Below, piece after piece: positions 7,395 through 9,385 of a stretch of DNA of 9,385 nt. The translations under genes were made by a program, and so were the position numbers. The stretch's first letter is position 1; the number at the start of each line of letters is the position of its first letter. The notes beneath the pieces were generated by a model that saw nothing but the letters and a program-made list of their open reading frames with translations, ran no database searches and had not been told where the DNA came from. The stretch comes from Candidatus Aminicenantota bacterium (GTDB lineage: Bacteria > Acidobacteriota > UBA6911 > RPQK01 > JAJDTT01). The DNA is taken from contig JAPOYZ010000422.1 of NCBI GenBank assembly GCA_026706325.1, positions 1-9,385 on the forward strand, given 5' to 3'.

Positions 7395-7886
7395 CTAAAG
7401 GTCGTAGAATTTCAGGTCAATGTTCTTGCGCAGGCGCGTGATGTAGATGATCTGTCCCGTGTGGTATGCGAAGTGCTCGACGACGTGGAGGACGGCCTGT
7501 AGGCCGGTAACGTCGTAAGTCTGGATCCTTCGGGCCGTCGCCAAGTCCTCTTCGCTCAAGGAATCCAGCACCTGAGTTGCCTCTTGCACGACAGACTGCA
7601 GCATCTCCACAAGCTGTTCCTTGGGGAGGGGACGGCGCCGGGAGAACTCTGCCGGCCGGCGTCGCCGGTCCTCCTCGCCGCCCAGGCCCGAGACGATCCA
7701 TTGCCGCACGTTTCCACACAGGTGCAGGACCAGGTTGCCGATGCTGTTGGTGTTTTCGTGGGCCCGCCACCAGATGTCCTCCCCGGACAGCACTTCGAGA
7801 CAGCGGCGGATCTTGGGCAGGTAGTCGTCGTTCAGATGGTGCCGCGCCTGAGACAAAAAGCGTTGAGCGGTATCGGACGACGTCAT
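7395..7886 (-). CDS. DinB/DUF1572-like four-helix protein
   Basis: The 163-residue protein matches the DinB/YfiT-like superfamily, metal-binding four-helix bundles that include thiol-dependent S-transferases and many uncharacterised members. The expected metal triad is visible: His55 in NLVLHLCGNVRQWI, and His138 and His142 in VEHFAYHTGQI, the family's H-x3-H-x-GQ element. There is no signal peptide, so it is likely cytosolic. Residues 70-88 form an arginine-rich loop. The ATG is preceded by GGAGG (complement of 7892-7896) at 5-nt spacing. It sits between the DUF1501 gene (118 nt upstream) and the TonB-dependent receptor (9 nt downstream), all on one strand. The biochemical role is unknown; the name DinB does not imply a DNA-damage function. 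Confidence 0.88.
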   Translation of the reverse strand: MTSSDTAQRFLSQARHHLNDDYLPKIRRCLEVLSGEDIWWRAHENTNSIGNLVLHLCGNVRQWIVSGLGGEEDRRRRPAEFSRRRPLPKEQLVEMLQSVVQEATQVLDSLSEEDLATARRIQTYDVTGLQAVLHVVEHFAYHTGQIIYITRLRKNIDLKFYDL

Positions 7887-7966
7887 TTCGGCCTCCGCCC
7901 GTTTGCGATACCAGCAGTGGAAAGTGGCCCATCAAGGGGAAACGGTGGCTTTGCCGGCGCCGAAAT

Positions 7967-7990
7967 GGAGGACAAGAATGTCCCCCCTCC
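7967..7990 (+). repeat. Palindromic dispersed repeat, copy 2
   Basis: The sequence from 7967 reads GGAGGACAAGAATG followed by TCCCCCCTCC. GGAGGAC and GTCCCCC flank the loop AAGAAT as a 7-bp stem with one A-C mismatch. The 21-base core (7970-7990) differs at one position from the minus-strand reading of the copy at 50-70. It lies in the 118-nt gap between the DUF1501 stop and the DinB start, in the opposite orientation to copy 1. Both copies are intergenic, as expected of REP-like elements. The mismatch weakens this hairpin relative to copy 1. Confidence 0.7.
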
Positions 7991-8004
7991 TACCCATTCT
8001 CGAA

Positions 8005-9385
8005 TCAGGAAAGAATCCCCCGGATCACGCTTCCGTGAACGTCGGTGAGCCGGAAATCCCGCCCGCCGAAGCGGTAGCTGAGCGCCTGGTGGTCGAGTCC
8101 CAGGAGGTGGAGGATCGTGGCGTGGAGATCGTGGATGGTCTGCCGGTTCTCCACCACCCGGTAGCCGTACTCGTCGGTGGCGCCGTAGATGAACCCCTTC
8201 TTGAGGCCGCCGCCGGCCAGCCACAGGCTGAAGCCGAAGGGGTTGTGGTCGCGGCCGTCCTTGCCCTGGACGAAAGGCGTCCGTCCGAACTCGCCCGAGA
8301 AGACGACCAGAGTCTCGTCCAGGAGGCCCCTGGCCTTGAGGTCCTTGATCAGCGCCGCCACCGGCTGGTCCACCACCAGGGCGTTGGCGGTGTGCCCTTC
8401 GATCAACTTGGTGTGCTGGTCCCAGGGATTGGCATCTATGGCCTCGCCGCCGCCTCGGACCGTCGTCAGCTCCACGAAGCGCACGCCGCGTTCCACCAGC
8501 CTTCGAGCCACCAGGCACTGGCGCGCATAGGCCGCCTTGGCCGGAACTGCGGAGTCGACGCCGTACAGTTTTCGGGTGGCCCGGGTCTCTCCACTCAGGT
8601 CCACCAGCTCGGGCACCGAGCTCTGCATTCGGTAGGCGGTCTCGTAGTTCCGGATGGCGGCTTCCACCTGCGGGTGTCCGCCGGCAGTAGCCAGGAATTC
8701 CCGGTCCAGGGAGTCGATCACCGAAATCCTCTGTCGCTGGCGGAGGTCCGGTTCCCGGGGACGGATGTTGCCCAGAGGTTCCTTGCGTTCGGGATAGATG
8801 AACGAGCCCTGATGGACGGCCGACAGGAATCCGTTGCCGAAGATGTTGATGCCCCCCAGCGGGACCCCGCCGCTCCCCAACACGACGAATCCGGGCAGGT
8901 TCCGGTTCTCGCTGCCCAGCCCATAGCTGATCCAGGAGCCCATGCTGGGAAATCCGGCGAAAGGAGTCCCACAGTGAAAATAGAAATTGGCCTGGGCGTG
9001 GGACATGAACTTGGCAGTCATGGAGCGGATCACCGTCAACTCGTCGGCCACGCGGCCGATGTGGGGAAAGAGATCGCTGACGGGGATTCCGCTGTTTCCG
9101 TAGCGCTTGAACTCCCACGGACTGGGGAAGATGTTGCCGTCCAGGTTGAACATGGTCCGTTCGGTCTTGAACGGCATGGGCTCGCCCGCTTCCTTGTCCA
9201 GTCGGGGCTTGGGATCGAAGGAATCAATATGGGACAGGCCTCCCGACAAATAGCAGAAGATGACGTTCTTGACTTGAGGCTTGTGGTGCCCTCGCTTAGC
9301 GCCTAATGGATTGTCGGGAGCGGAGGGAGACAGGCCCGCGTAAGCCGGGACGGCCATGAGGGCCGACAGGGCCAGCATTCCGAAT
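8005..9385 (-). CDS. DUF1501 family protein, N-terminus cut by the right edge
   Basis: DUF1501 proteins belong to the alkaline phosphatase/sulfatase-like fold, are usually Tat-exported, and are of unknown substrate; they abound in Planctomycetota and Acidobacteriota. Family landmarks are present: GLSHIDSFDPKP (about 9205-9240), NPWDQHTKLIEGHT, VVFSGEFGRTPF (EFGRTPF at about 8272-8292), DHNPFGFSLWLAGGG and a C-terminal HLLGLDHQALSYRFGG segment. About 459 codons are visible, close to the usual full length. An ATG at 9378 could be called as start, but the frame stays open upstream (Phe-Gly) and FGMLALSALMA looks like the hydrophobic part of a Tat signal, so the twin-arginine region is probably beyond the edge. 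It is the first visible gene of the minus-strand run; such genes often follow a DUF1549/DUF1553 cytochrome-type gene, which would lie outside the window. Confidence 0.9.
   Translation of the reverse strand, partial: FGMLALSALMAVPAYAGLSPSAPDNPLGAKRGHHKPQVKNVIFCYLSGGLSHIDSFDPKPRLDKEAGEPMPFKTERTMFNLDGNIFPSPWEFKRYGNSGIPVSDLFPHIGRVADELTVIRSMTAKFMSHAQANFYFHCGTPFAGFPSMGSWISYGLGSENRNLPGFVVLGSGGVPLGGINIFGNGFLSAVHQGSFIYPERKEPLGNIRPREPDLRQRQRISVIDSLDREFLATAGGHPQVEAAIRNYETAYRMQSSVPELVDLSGETRATRKLYGVDSAVPAKAAYARQCLVARRLVERGVRFVELTTVRGGGEAIDANPWDQHTKLIEGHTANALVVDQPVAALIKDLKARGLLDETLVVFSGEFGRTPFVQGKDGRDHNPFGFSLWLAGGGLKKGFIYGATDEYGYRVVENRQTIHDLHATILHLLGLDHQALSYRFGGRDFRLTDVHGSVIRGILS

Noticed and set aside
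3544..7886. Bacillithiol/mycothiol link, since PIG-L and DinB families include BshB/MshB and thiol S-transferases
   Set aside because: The PIG-L protein looks exported, the two genes are on opposite strands, and no glycosyltransferase or ligase of a thiol pathway is present.
7900..7960. Possible promoter for DinB on the minus strand (TTGATG with a TATCGC-like box about 18 nt later)
   Set aside because: The -10 match is poor, and promoter consensus for this phylum is uncertain, so it is not reported as a feature.
1..9385. tRNA, rRNA, riboswitch or CRISPR array
   Set aside because: No cloverleaf, rRNA-like segment, regularly spaced repeat or long structured leader was recognised by eye.

Overview
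The window is GC-rich, densely coding bacterial DNA carrying six recognisable protein genes plus the first 12 codons of a seventh. The most informative gene is a 1022-residue TonB-dependent receptor with an N-terminal carboxypeptidase-regulatory-like domain. It sits beside a DinB-family protein, a DUF1501 protein and Tat-exported oxidoreductase and deacetylase genes. From general knowledge this combination is typical of Acidobacteriota (Solibacteres/Bryobacterales-like or related uncultured lineages). The phylum assignment is an inference from gene content, because there is no rRNA or phylogenetic marker here.

Layout, left to right. At 1-37 (minus) is the 5' end of a gene running off the left edge, possibly a PIG-L-type deacetylase. 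A strong 10-bp hairpin (51-76) lies between it and a plus-strand group: a Tat-exported aldo/keto reductase (235-1209), a Ski2-like SF2 helicase starting 10 nt after it (1220-3493), and a Tat-exported PIG-L deacetylase (3544-4311). This group meets, only 5 nt stop to stop, a minus-strand group read from the right edge: a DUF1501 protein (8005 to beyond 9385), a DinB-family protein (7395-7886) and the TonB-dependent receptor (4317-7385). There is no gap longer than 300 bases, and I see no tRNA, rRNA, transposase gene or CRISPR array.

How the genes may work together. Two plus-strand proteins carry twin-arginine-like export signals. DUF1501 proteins are normally exported too, and the receptor lies in the outer membrane. 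This fits an envelope module for taking up and processing some organic compound, but the substrate cannot be read from the sequence. The helicase is the odd member: a nucleic-acid motor packed tightly behind an exported reductase.

The most notable non-genic signal is a dispersed palindromic repeat with two copies in opposite orientations (50-76 and 7967-7990). They share 20 of 21 core bases, and both lie between genes. A second strong hairpin (3405-3434) is embedded in the last codons of the helicase. I did not find convincing evidence of a new multi-gene system such as a defence island. The palindromes, the SD-less DinB/receptor junction and the helicase's C-terminal half are the parts most worth checking.
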